Of a stretch of DNA of 10,944 nucleotides, positions 1 to 7,380 are shown in pieces. Position 1 is the first letter of the stretch; each line of letters opens with the position of its first letter. The stretch comes from Chromera velia (Eukaryota; Sar; Chromeraceae). The DNA lies in contig JAHBMJ010001361.1 in NCBI GenBank assembly GCA_018398765.1, positions 102,291-113,234 on the forward strand, in the 5' to 3' direction. A program made the position numbers and the translations under genes. Below the pieces are notes generated by a model that saw nothing but the letters and a program-made list of their open reading frames with translations, had not been told where the DNA came from and ran no database searches.

Positions 1-190
1 TCCTTCCTCTCTTTCTCTGTGTCTGTCTGTCTTTTTTCTTTCTTTCTTTCTTTCTTTCTTTCCTTCCTTCCTTCCTCCCTTCCTCCCTTCCTTCCTTCCT
101 TCTTTTTTTCCATCCTTTTTGTCTGTCAGTCATTTTTTTCTTTCTGTCCAAGCAGATCGACTGAGTAATTAACCAGACTGACTCACTCAC
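1..190 (-). repeat. Intron 13 with 82-base pure pyrimidine tract (30-111)
   Basis: Plus-strand TTTC/TTCC/TCCC repeats run without a purine from 30 to 111. On the gene's sense strand this is GAAA/GGAA. Such homopurine-homopyrimidine mirror-like tracts can form triplex (H-DNA). No coding sequence is visible between 1 and 190. Confidence 0.8.
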
Positions 191-2125
191 TTCTCCAACA
201 GGATGCTCAAAATCACCATCGCCTGCAGACACTCCAACCACACACGGAGGAATTTCTAACCTAGATTCTCTAACCAAGAACTAACAATTCTTACATCATG
301 CACTCCTTCCTTCCAGATTTTGGAAATGAGACAAGACACACTACCAGACCGGGAGCCTAGTGCAGCATAGAGCAAGAAAGTCAATTGGTCGCCCGAAAAA
401 GAGAGGAAGCTCTTACAAAAGTTCATTCCACCCTCCGCCCCCTTGGACCTCATTTGGGATAGCCCTGGAGGCAAATTTCACTGTCCAACCATCAGCAAAT
501 CTCACCGCGACCTACCTGCACTTCTGCGAAACGAGCTCCGATACATGCCCGAGCTCCGGCCCCGAAAGGCAGGAATGAGTGGGAGTGACGAGCATTTTCC
601 TGAATTTCCTGTACGCATTTATTTTCATACAGAATTGACGCGTATTTTCCTGAACTTCCTGTACACACATGCATGCACACATGCATGCAGTACGAAAGAA
701 GAGGAAAGGTGGAGAGAGATGCTTGATGTCTGGACATCCGAAATTGGACCCAGGCTTCTTCAAGGTTATTCCTGTAGAAGCAGCACACATTCCGCGACTA
801 ACAAAAGAATTCCTACAGTTCCCATGGCTAGTCGGTCGCCCAACAAATGCAAATGCGGAGGAAAGCCCGAAATCCAGCTGCATAAAAAAAACCCATGCAA
901 GAAAGACCTCGGACAGACGGACAGAGCATGCAGAGGAATTGAAGGAGCGACAGACAGACCTCCGGGAGAAATCTGGAAGGGTCAAATTCTCCAGCCCTGC
1001 TGCCCCACTCAACAGGGTCTCTCTGGAGCGGGAAGGGAGAGAAGCAGATCTGCAATTAAATGAAATGAACATGAAGTGAAAGCAAATAGACTCGATCGAC
1101 TCCCTGTGGGGGGGGATCGACGCGCCTTAACCTGCGACTGTAAACGAGTGGGTGGAAAGAAGAAAAGAAGGAACACAGCTGCACTGCCCCAAATTCATTC
1201 TACCGTTTTGACCTCCAGAGGCAAGGCAGACAATAGTTATCAGCAGAAAGATGCGGGAGAAAAGAATCCGCACACACATTCGAGGTTTGACAGGCTAGAA
1301 GGCCGAAATGGCGGAACTTCAAGTGAGACAAAATCCTGACAGCCTTCTTGACATGTTTGGTTTGTCAAATCTTCGCCCGCCCTATGGGCAGACGAGCCAA
1401 GACAAGACAAGACTACTAATGCAGACTTACCGTCGTATTAGCGGGCAGTTGTGTGTGGCCAAGTGTCGTTTCGCTCTTCACCTGCCGAGCAACTAACCCG
1501 ATTGGAGGTGCGAGGCGCAACGTTTCTTGTACACATGCAAACAAAAGGGGGAGACTCTGGGTATCCTCGTACGAGAGCGAGAGAGAACGTGTGGGGATTG
1601 TGGCCGTGGAGCTTGAATCTGTATTTCCCAGATTGCTTGGAGATTCACGAAGAGACCGTCGCTCCTTTCTCAGACGCTCCAGAAGAGTCGATGTTGAGCT
1701 CGAAGTTGATGCGTCCCCTTCTCCACTCATCCTGCATCCACTGGATGACTTAAGTCAGTGAGAGGATTTGGAGAGGACCAACGAGGAATAAATAACTTTT
1801 TTTGTGGAAAGCTTTCTTTCCTGATGGGGCAGAACATTGAGACATTCCCAACGGACCCACCGACCTTGTATGCCCCTTAGAGACAAAGGCTTTGAAGATG
1901 AAGAAGATGCAGGCACAGACCAGAGTCGCCGTAGTGTCGCTCCCTGAGTCCATACATCGATCCATGCACATACGCGAGGGGATGCAAAGAGTCCACACCC
2001 ACCAAATCAAAAGAAAGAGACGAAAGAAAGGACAAAATGGAATGCAAGATCACAGACAGGCCCCTAAAGATTCGTCTAAGAGAACAAGAAAGGGCAATCA
2101 ATGGAGAATTAAATTCCCTTCACTG

Positions 2126-2157
<32 letters not shown>

Positions 2158-2163
2158 GTCTTT

Positions 2164-2211
<48 letters not shown>

Positions 2212-2720
2212 TTATTTGTTTGCTTCTTTCTTTCTTGCTTGCTTGGTTGCTTTCTGGCTTTCTGGCTTTCTGTCTGTCTGTTTGTGTTTCGCTCTGCACT
2301 GCTGCCAGGCAGAAAGAGCAAGAAGATTGGACTGAAACGTCCGACTACCCATTGAATCCCCCCCCGGTTCGAACAAACCAATTCTCCCGCTGACCCAACC
2401 CACCCCCAGCCGACCAACCTGCCAAAAGAATGTCATGTACGACTGCGGCGAGCTCCCTCTCGCTGAGTCGGGGCGTGCATTCGGAAGGATCACTCCCGGC
2501 CTGGAAGCACAAACACGCACTTGCATGCTTACACACACACACACACACACACACATATATGCAAAAATTCAGAAACACCTAAACCGATGCACCCACACGC
2601 ACACGCACACGCACACGCACACGCACACGCACACGCACACGCACACGCACACGCACACGCAGGCATAAACGAACACACGAACTCATTTGCGGGGGTGCGG
2701 ATCCGAACAGAGAAAGATAA

Positions 2721-2752
<32 letters not shown>

Positions 2753-5700
2753 CGGGAGGGGGTCGGCAAGACAGACTCCCAAAGCACAGAGTGAGGAAAA
2801 GAACGTGCCTGCAAGAGAAGGTCCAGCAGGACAGGAGGCCACGGACGGGTGAGCCCTACACCGACGACGCCGTTGCCCCCTCCCCCCTTCCCCAGATTTC
2901 CAGACAGTGCCCTCATCAACGATTCGTTCGAAAGGAACTGGGCAGAGAGCCGCCGTCGTCGCCGCCTGCGGGCAATTGTGGCATCTATCCTAATAACACA
3001 CAGGGTGGTCGGTCATATTTCGGAGGGTGTACATGCAGAACGAAGGCGGGCAGAGAGCCGAGATTGTCACTTGCAGAGCAGCAAGCGTAAGCTCAACTCT
3101 AACAAGTCAGATACGGCATGTGTTTGTGTTTCTGTTCCTGTATCCACCCACCCTTTTGTCTTCTGGCCTGGAAATCTCCGACTAAACCAAACCAGAGGCA
3201 TGCAGAGGTGTATCGCTGTGGTATTCCCCTTGCATGAACCTGCCGACATTTTTTCTCTCCACACGACGAGAAAAGAACTTGAATATTTTCTTCAAGGTTT
3301 CAGCAAACACTCTTTGCATATCAATATCTTCTGACTGACCGACCGACCGACCGACCGAAGTATATCTACATACAGATCCCAAAGAGGGGCGAGGGCTCTG
3401 TTGACCTTCCGATCCTTTTCTTGTTCTTCCAACAAGTTGCGTTCTTCTTCTCGGCGGCCTCCGCGTCCCCCCTCCTCCCTCCTCAAGAAAGCCATCTTGT
3501 GCCACAACCACTTGAGGACCCCTCCTTCCATCTGCACCAGACCGAGCGGATTCTTTTTGAGAAGAGAGAAGCGTGTCGTGTGAAACCGCGAAACCAGTGA
3601 ACGGCGACTCAGACCCAGCCAGACTATTGCTTTCGTGCTTTGTGTGACAATGCTTGAACCGCATACAAGGCACTCTAATTCGTCTGCTTGCAGAATGGAT
3701 ACCGAGAAAAGACGAAAACGAAAAACCGAACACACCGACCGACCCATTCTGGTGTCTGGAGCTCCGAAATGGATCTCAGGTAAGCTCTCAGGAGAGTCGG
3801 GAGCGCTGAGCGACATGGCGGGAGGGAAAGAACAAATTGAGCATTTAAATGACTTCCTGTTTCATCCAATCGGGGGCCTCTGTCTCTTTCGTTTTTCCTT
3901 TACCTCAAAACAGCACATGCAAAGCACTCGATCGACCAATGCATCATTTCTCTTTGATTGGCTAGTGCAACAAGACTCCGGCTTCGCCACCTTTTTTGCC
4001 AACCTCCAATTTTCCAATCGAATTGCTTTGCTATCATACACTATTCTTCTTCCTCATCCACTGCTTCTTGGGCAATCAATCATACTTTGCACCTATACCT
4101 AGGGTATTCTCTCCCCCTTCTTACAATAAAGGAAAACAAAAACTCTATTCAGGCGGAGGGGCACACAAGTGAAACACAGCCCTCTAAGACATCAACAAAT
4201 TACTTCAATTTCCGTTTCCGTCTCTTCCACCCATCCCCTAAATGCCATTTTTCCCTTCCCTCCTTTGCGTGTTCACACTCACCCAAGAAGCGGTTCCTTT
4301 CAACCTCACTCGCGTGGGGCCTGACCCCCAAACTCGCTCCTGTAGTCCCGTCGGACCCTGGGGAGAACCCCAAATTCAGTGAGAGATCGAAAACGCAGCG
4401 TGCCACCGTCTGCAAGGTCAGCTGCTGAAGCACAGGCTGCAGGAAAACACACAGAAAGGAAAGATAGGCAGGAGCTGAAATATAAACAGGAGGAAGCATC
4501 CGAGACTCTCTGCAGTTATTTGAGTGGAGTTTCGACTATTTCTCTTTCTCTCCCTTTCAAGTGCACCATCACAACGCGCGAGAGATGCACCGACTGCGTT
4601 GCACACCGTGTCTGGGGGGAAGGACAAAAACCTGCCGCCTGAATGCAGAGTAGAACGGTACCAAATGTGCAGAGGATGCAAACGAAGAAGGAACCTTGAC
4701 ACCGCCACCGTTGATCATTCAGACATTCGAGACAACAAGGCAATGCATCAAAAACCAAAGATGAGATAAGAGAAGCAAATACAAGGCAAAGAAAGGAAAG
4801 GAGAGGTGGACCAATTCAAAAGAAAAGACCGGACAAAGCGGAAACAACAAAGGTGACAAGCCCAATCAAGGAAAGGTAACAAAGGCTCACTCAAAGAAAG
4901 GTCGGTCCAGCCTGACCTCCAACCGCACTGTCACGCCACCGGACTCTCTTCTGGCCCTCTCTCTCCAGCAGTCAACGAGAGCCAGCGTCTCTTCGGAGAA
5001 TATTCTGCGCCATTCCATGCGAATACAGACAGAAATAGTGTCAAGAATCTCATTATCGTTACCAGAAATCGACTATATGATCATTTTCAATGCTTCGTAT
5101 CGCTTGCAATGGCAATTCTCCGAGCAAAGTTTGTTGCGTTCAGATGGACAGCTGGAAAAACACTCAGGATGCTTGTTTGGAGATAACAAAACAGAGCCAG
5201 GCGTGCGATTCAGAAACCCCCAACTCTCCTCTAACAACAGGCCGCCGCATCCCTCCCGATTCTTTCTATCCGGCTATCCCCCCATGCCTCTATTCTCCCT
5301 AGTTCGTCCCTTGTCCTCTCGATCGACGCACAAGGAAAGAGAAGAGAAGAAAACAAAGAAAATCGAAGGAGACAAACGTACCTGCAGAAGAAATTGAGAA
5401 AGTCAATCCTTTGAAATGAGGGCATTACGCCTTTTCGCAGCTCTTCCCACCGAGGTCCCCTGCTGAACAGAAGACCAAGGCCCTCCTCCGTGAGGGCCCG
5501 AGGCCCCAGGCCCCTCTCAGGCCTCTCCACAGAGCGCAAAGAGGTGAGCTCCTTTACCTGCATCATCCTCTCCACAGGCAGATCGAGAAGCAACAAATTT
5601 GTATCCATCCAGATTACATGCAGATGGACGGAATGGAGTTCTCTTCGAGGTCCCCTCACAAGGCCTGCTTTCGGATTGTATTAATACAACAACGAGTCTG

Positions 5701-6132
5701 CCTGCCCGGGAGTTGAACATCGACCATGCACGTGGACAGACAGATTGATAGACAAATAGATGGAAAGAAAAAGGGAAGGATGGAAAGACGAGGGGATGCA
5801 GAAAGAAGAAAAAAGTCACAGAAAAACCAAACGAAGCTGACTCCCCTTTCACAGACAGATAGATAAACAGACAGATACACCATGTGTTCCTTTCTTTTCC
5901 GACACTCAGACAGCCAGAGAGACCATAGTTTTTCTAGACATGCCTCCTTCTCTCTCTCTCCCTACCAGTCGGTCAGGCAGGCAGGCAGACAGGCAGGCAG
6001 GCAAGTAGACTGACAGACAAACAGAAAGATAGACAGATAGACATACATACATACAGACAGACAGACAGACAAACAGAAAGATAGACAGACAGACAGACAG
6101 ACTGTATGATTTCTTTCCCTCCTCTTCTTCAT

Positions 6133-6163
<31 letters not shown>

Positions 6164-6858
6164 TCTATGTTTCTTCTTCTCCCTTCTTTTCTTCATGAAC
6201 ACAATAGACAAAAGGAAGAAAGCAACAAAGACAAAAGGAAGAAAGCAACAAAGACAAAAGAACACCACGAAAACTCAGACAGACAGACAGACAGACAGAC
6301 AGACTGACAGACTGACAGACAGACAAACAGAAAGATAGACAGACTGTATGGTTTATTTCCCCCCGTTTCTTCATGAACACAGAAAGATAGATAGACAGAC
6401 AGACAAACAGACAGACGAACCAGTTCAGGGTCAGACAGCCACACAACGGGACTGCCTCTCCCGAGCTCCACGAGACAAACACCCCCGAACCGACGGCGGA
6501 AGGTAAAAGTCCACTGCTCCAGACCCCCAAAAAACCACGCACACAGCCTGGAGACGGCGAGACCAAGAAACGGCGGGAGGCGAATGCCGAGAAGGGAAGA
6601 CGCATGCGGAAGTTCAGAGAGACCTCTCAGAGTAGGGTTTGCAACTTCACCCCCCCCGTTCGATCTTCTATGCGCGCGATGTGGAGATCGCCGTCTACGA
6701 AGCACTTTCAGCTTCCCAACTTCTGATAATTCTCCCCTGAGCAGGTTATGAGTCTGCCAGCTCTGGAGGAAGGCGAATGCTGCGTTTGACCAGCAGAGAC
6801 AAAGGACAACGAGAAGCCCGGAGACGGAGACGGGAAGAACGCATGTTATCGAACCCAT
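1..6858 (-). CDS. Cytochrome P450, probably plastid-targeted, 13 exons in window, 3' end outside
   Basis: A heme-thiolate monooxygenase assembled from 13 exons on the minus strand (about 651 codons here). The last exon or exons, roughly the C-terminal 40-60 residues, lie beyond position 1. Landmarks in order: signal peptide (residues 1-29) and basic presequence; SDPEL before the B-helix region; C-helix WEELR (about 187-191); I-helix AGSDTT (456-461); K-helix ETLR (552-555); EFDPSRF (604-610); heme loop FGAGARACIG with ligand Cys near 632; L-helix start FAEVQ/AMVILSILLEK. Exon phases match at all joins. The signal peptide ends in AAFA followed by Phe, then an Arg/Lys-rich stretch, as in two-part plastid presequences of complex algae. 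Plastid P450s of the CYP97 class hydroxylate carotenoids, but I cannot assign family or substrate. Two stretches look longer than usual: an Arg-run/Gly-rich segment in exon 7 and a Ser/Thr-rich one in exon 10. The P450 call is firm; single exon edges are less so. Confidence 0.93.
191..222 (-). CDS. P450 exon 13: L-helix, last exon in window
   Basis: The acceptor GTGTCTGCAG is followed by AMVILSILLE plus two bases before donor GTGAGT. It continues helix L after the heme loop (FAEVQ/AMVILSILLE), as expected of P450s. It is only 32 bases, so it rests on phase and fit rather than length. The next exon is beyond the window edge. Confidence 0.75.
516..599 (-). CDS. P450 exon 12: heme-binding loop
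   Basis: It reads ENARHSHSFLPFGAGARACI then GARFAEVQ, matching FxxGxRxCxG with the proximal Cys ligand. Acceptors at 600/599 and 609/608 are both phase 0, so three extra residues (EIQ) may be included. The donor GTGCAG/GTAGGT is good. A near-copy of the acceptor region lies 50 bases upstream in the gene. Confidence 0.93.
586..664 (-). repeat. 50-base period duplication spanning the exon 12 acceptor
   Basis: On the minus strand two copies of a 29-base block start at 664 and 614 with GTACAGGAA(G/A)TTCAGGAA. By eye 26 of 29 positions agree. Each copy has two AG acceptors nine bases apart. Only the copy at 614-586 is in frame with the heme loop, because the 50-base spacing is not a multiple of three. 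Confidence 0.85.
663..689. repeat. Two copies of ACACATGCATGC
   Basis: A 12-base unit at 65-76 and 77-88 of the 601-700 block (665-676, 677-688). It is strictly alternating purine-pyrimidine and lies in intron 11. Confidence 0.7.
960..1049 (-). CDS. P450 exon 11: DPSRF (PERF-like) region
   Basis: The acceptor TTTAATTGCAG is followed by ICFSPFPLQRDPVEWG and EFDPSRFLPE. This is the RDPxxWG...FxPxRF segment whose Arg pairs with the ExxR motif. The donor GAG/GTCTGT leads straight into a short TCTG run. Phase 0 at both ends. Confidence 0.92.
1431..1731 (-). CDS. P450 exon 10: J and K helices with ETLR
   Basis: The acceptor is GGATGCAG/G. A Ser/Thr-rich lead is followed by LLERLRKERRSL (helix J), a second Ser/Thr-rich insert, then LSYEDTQSLPLLFACVQETL with RLAPP. 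ETLR is the invariant ExxR of helix K. The exon ends in the following strand (GHTQLPANTT) at donor GTAAGT, phase 0. Confidence 0.93.
1865..1943 (-). CDS. P450 exon 9: second half of helix I
   Basis: The acceptor GACTCAG/GG is followed by SDTTATLVCACIFFIFKAF. With the G of exon 8 this gives AGSDTT, where the acidic-Thr pair takes part in oxygen activation. The donor ACAAG/GTCGGT leaves phase 2 and agrees with exon 10. Confidence 0.88.
2126..2211. repeat. CT, GT and CG microsatellites in intron 8
   Basis: (CT)14 at 2126-2153, then about 18 GT units at 2166-2202 running directly into (CG)4 at 2203-2210. The GT/CG part is about 45 bases of unbroken purine-pyrimidine alternation. A TTTC/GGCTTTCT-rich stretch follows to about 2285. 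Confidence 0.9.
2419..2500 (-). CDS. P450 exon 8: first half of helix I
   Basis: The acceptor GTGCTTCCAG/GCC follows directly on a TG microsatellite. The exon reads AGSDPSECTP, RLSERELAAVVHDILLAG. LSERELAAVVHDILLAG is the classic lead-in to the oxygen-binding motif of helix I. The donor GCAG/GTTGGT leaves phase 1, so the G joins GG of exon 9 to give AGSDTT. Confidence 0.9.
2531..2661. repeat. AC/AT microsatellite and CACACG hexamer array in intron 7
   Basis: (AC)n with a short ATATAT end at 2531-2560, then about eleven CACACG units at about 2594-2661. Both are purine-pyrimidine alternating. On the gene's sense strand the TG run ends about 30 bases before the acceptor of exon 8. Confidence 0.9.
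2721..2752. repeat. AGAC tetranucleotide array in intron 7
   Basis: About eight copies of AGAC (sense strand GTCT), close to the 5' end of intron 7. The same unit recurs massively in intron 1. Confidence 0.9.
2809..2989 (-). CDS. P450 exon 7: G-H region with Arg run and Gly-rich insert
   Basis: The acceptor TTATTAG/G completes an Arg codon. The exon encodes IDATIA, seven Arg in a row, a Ser/Leu-rich piece, a Gly-rich stretch near GKGGGGNG, then PPVLLDLLLQ, the conserved DLLxLLL motif before helix I. Exon 8 begins in phase 0. The only donor giving a natural join (LLLQ/AGSDPSE) is CAG/GCACGT, a GC donor. The next GT downstream would be out of phase. Confidence 0.78.
3333..3358. repeat. GACC (CGGT) tetranucleotide array at the exon 6 donor
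   Basis: CTGACTGACC followed by GACC units up to the exon 6 end. On the sense strand each unit reads GTCGGT, the same hexamer used as the donor at 3355. Confidence 0.85.
3356..3531 (-). CDS. P450 exon 6: G-helix region
   Basis: The acceptor GGTGCAG/ATG is phase 0. The exon reads EGGVLKWLWHKM, then a very basic and acidic stretch, then LAPLWDLYVDIL, which continues in exon 7 as RIDATIARRR (helix G end and the region before helix H). The donor is chosen at CTTCG/GTCGGT, the first unit of a CGGT tetranucleotide tract, because phase 2 is what exon 7 needs. Neighbouring repeat units offer other donors. Confidence 0.8.
3744..3805 (-). CDS. P450 exon 5: F-G region
   Basis: The acceptor TCGCTCAG/CG completes an Ala codon with the last G of exon 4. 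The exon reads LPTLLRAYLRSISELQTPEW in phase 0. The donor is TGG/GTCGGT, the start of a short CGGT-like run. It is the shortest internal exon apart from exon 13. Support comes from phase agreement on both sides and the plausible F-G loop composition. Confidence 0.78.
4281..4434 (-). CDS. P450 exon 4: E-F helix region
   Basis: A long pyrimidine tract and TCCTGCAG precede the exon. It opens PVLQQLTLQTVARCVFDLSL, which matches the helix E pattern of P450s (LTLDVIGRVVF type). A Gly/Ser-rich loop follows, ending ERNRFL. The donor GTGAGT is strong and leaves phase 1. Confidence 0.88.
4917..5004 (-). CDS. P450 exon 3: D-helix region
   Basis: The acceptor GGCGCAG/A completes the split Arg codon from exon 2. 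The exon then reads IFSEETLALVDCWRERARRE and ends VRLE before donor GTCAGG. The pattern (hydrophobic helix with LVDCW, then a Val/Leu strand leading into the LTL motif of exon 4) fits the P450 D to E region. Continuing past the donor meets a TGA within 13 codons. Confidence 0.85.
5382..5569 (-). CDS. P450 exon 2: B-C region with WxxxR
   Basis: It encodes the segment before helix C (RGLGPRALTEEGLGLLFSRG) and helix C itself, WEELRKGVMPSFQ, whose Trp and Arg usually contact a heme propionate. The acceptor is taken as GTGGAG/AGG after a pyrimidine-rich run. Using GAG-AG two bases later with the alternative exon 1 donor is also phase-consistent. The donor CTGCAG/GTACGT is strong and leaves phase 2. 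Confidence 0.9.
5570..5956 (-). other. Proximal half of intron 1 (no gene seen)
   Basis: Between the composite repeat and exon 2 there are scattered GATAGA, GAAAGA and CAGA runs and a pyrimidine-rich stretch next to the exon 2 acceptor. I see no conserved protein segment missing from the P450, so no extra exon is needed here. Confidence 0.6.
5957..6420. repeat. Composite CAGA-type satellite in intron 1
   Basis: CAGA, CAGG and TAGA tetranucleotide arrays are interrupted by three related modules at 6101-6134, 6162-6198 and 6343-6376. Each module starts ACTSTATG, is pyrimidine-rich and ends CTTCATGA. A block reading AGACAAACAGAAAGATAGAC recurs near 6014, 6068 and 6320. A 23-base unit starting GACAAAAGGAAGAAAGCAAC is repeated 2.3 times at 6207-6260. 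Long ORFs here read only as CLSV repeats and are not genes. Confidence 0.88.
6421..6858 (-). CDS. P450 exon 1: signal peptide, basic presequence, N-terminal P450 region
   Basis: The ATG at 6858-6856 was chosen because it places a hydrophobic core (VLPVSVSGLLVVLCLCW) right at the N-terminus. The frame is open further upstream to another ATG at 7056, but that would bury the core. The predicted signal-peptidase site is SNAAFA/FLQ after residue 29. A basic region with four consecutive Arg follows, then a stretch ending SPVVWLSDPEL, the usual strand before helix B. The donor is CTG/GTTCGT at 6420. An alternative is GTCTGT at 6412, inside the TCTG repeat, so the last few residues are uncertain. Confidence 0.85.
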
Positions 6859-7380
6859 CTCTTTCACGCCTCCTCCGCCCCAGATTTCCCAATCGCTTCT
6901 TTGACCGATACACAAAAGTCCGCAATGTAAATAAACCAGGATAGCTGAGCCTGGTCGGGGAAATTCTCGGTTGGTCAACAGATCATCTATAGTCAATTGG
7001 AAGCAGTGCGTGTCTCTTTCGAGACCCTGTCTCAGACGTTGCTGCACGCCATTCATTCACACGCGTGGCCCATTGACACCCTGTCAGCGAACCCTGGCCA
7101 GTCTACACGATTTATAGGCGCACACGTGAAGTGACACAGAGCCTTGAATGAGAGAAGGAGAGCGCAGCTTTTGCGTTGAACAGTGTCAAGTCAGGATGCC
7201 ACATATTGCCACATGCAGTCTGTATGACATGCTTCAACCATCTTCAAGGGCGGCGGCGCCCATCCAAGCAGGCGCTGCGCACGTGCAGAATGAACCTGGT
7301 CGACCGGCCGGCCGGCCCACTCAGCAGCCTCAGCTGCGTGCATGCCTGAATATACTTGCATGAAGTACATTGAATCTAAT
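6859..7380. other. P450 5' flank, no gene supported
   Basis: This stretch should hold the P450 5' UTR and promoter. A GC-rich patch at 7245-7330 contains a second CACGTG (7280-7285) and a CCGG run (7304-7315). An open minus-strand frame at 7484-7191 shows no family resemblance and no compositional sign of coding. Confidence 0.5.
7110..7128 (-). promoter_or_regulatory. Candidate P450 promoter: TATA-like box and G-box
   Basis: Minus strand TATAAAT at about 7116-7110, about 255 bases before the chosen ATG, with CACGTG at 7123-7128 just upstream. Order and orientation suit the P450 gene. Both motifs are short and could be chance. Confidence 0.3.

Noticed and set aside
443-1063. 206-codon plus-strand ORF and overlapping plus-strand ORFs
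   Set aside because: They run antisense to P450 exons 11 and 12 and through introns. They show no family motif, and the composition follows the repeats.
2359-2376. GGTTCGAAC resembling a tRNA B-box
   Set aside because: No matching acceptor stem, D-arm or anticodon arm can be folded around it on either strand.
2109-2842. ORFs with His-Thr, Val-Cys or Arg-Val runs
   Set aside because: Translated CA/GT and CACACG microsatellites. Only the short exon 7 and 8 segments inside this region carry P450 motifs.
5957-6420. Regularly spaced repeats resembling a CRISPR array
   Set aside because: The units are tetranucleotide arrays in a eukaryotic intron with no constant repeat/unique spacer layout.
5906-6605. 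Minus-strand ORFs rich in CLSVCLSV
   Set aside because: Translation of the TCTG tetranucleotide arrays in intron 1. Period-4 repeats read openly in all frames, so length is no evidence of coding.
7304-7315. CCGG run as a possible recombination or attachment site
   Set aside because: A short GC palindrome inside a GC-rich patch, with no partner copy or associated integrase in the window.
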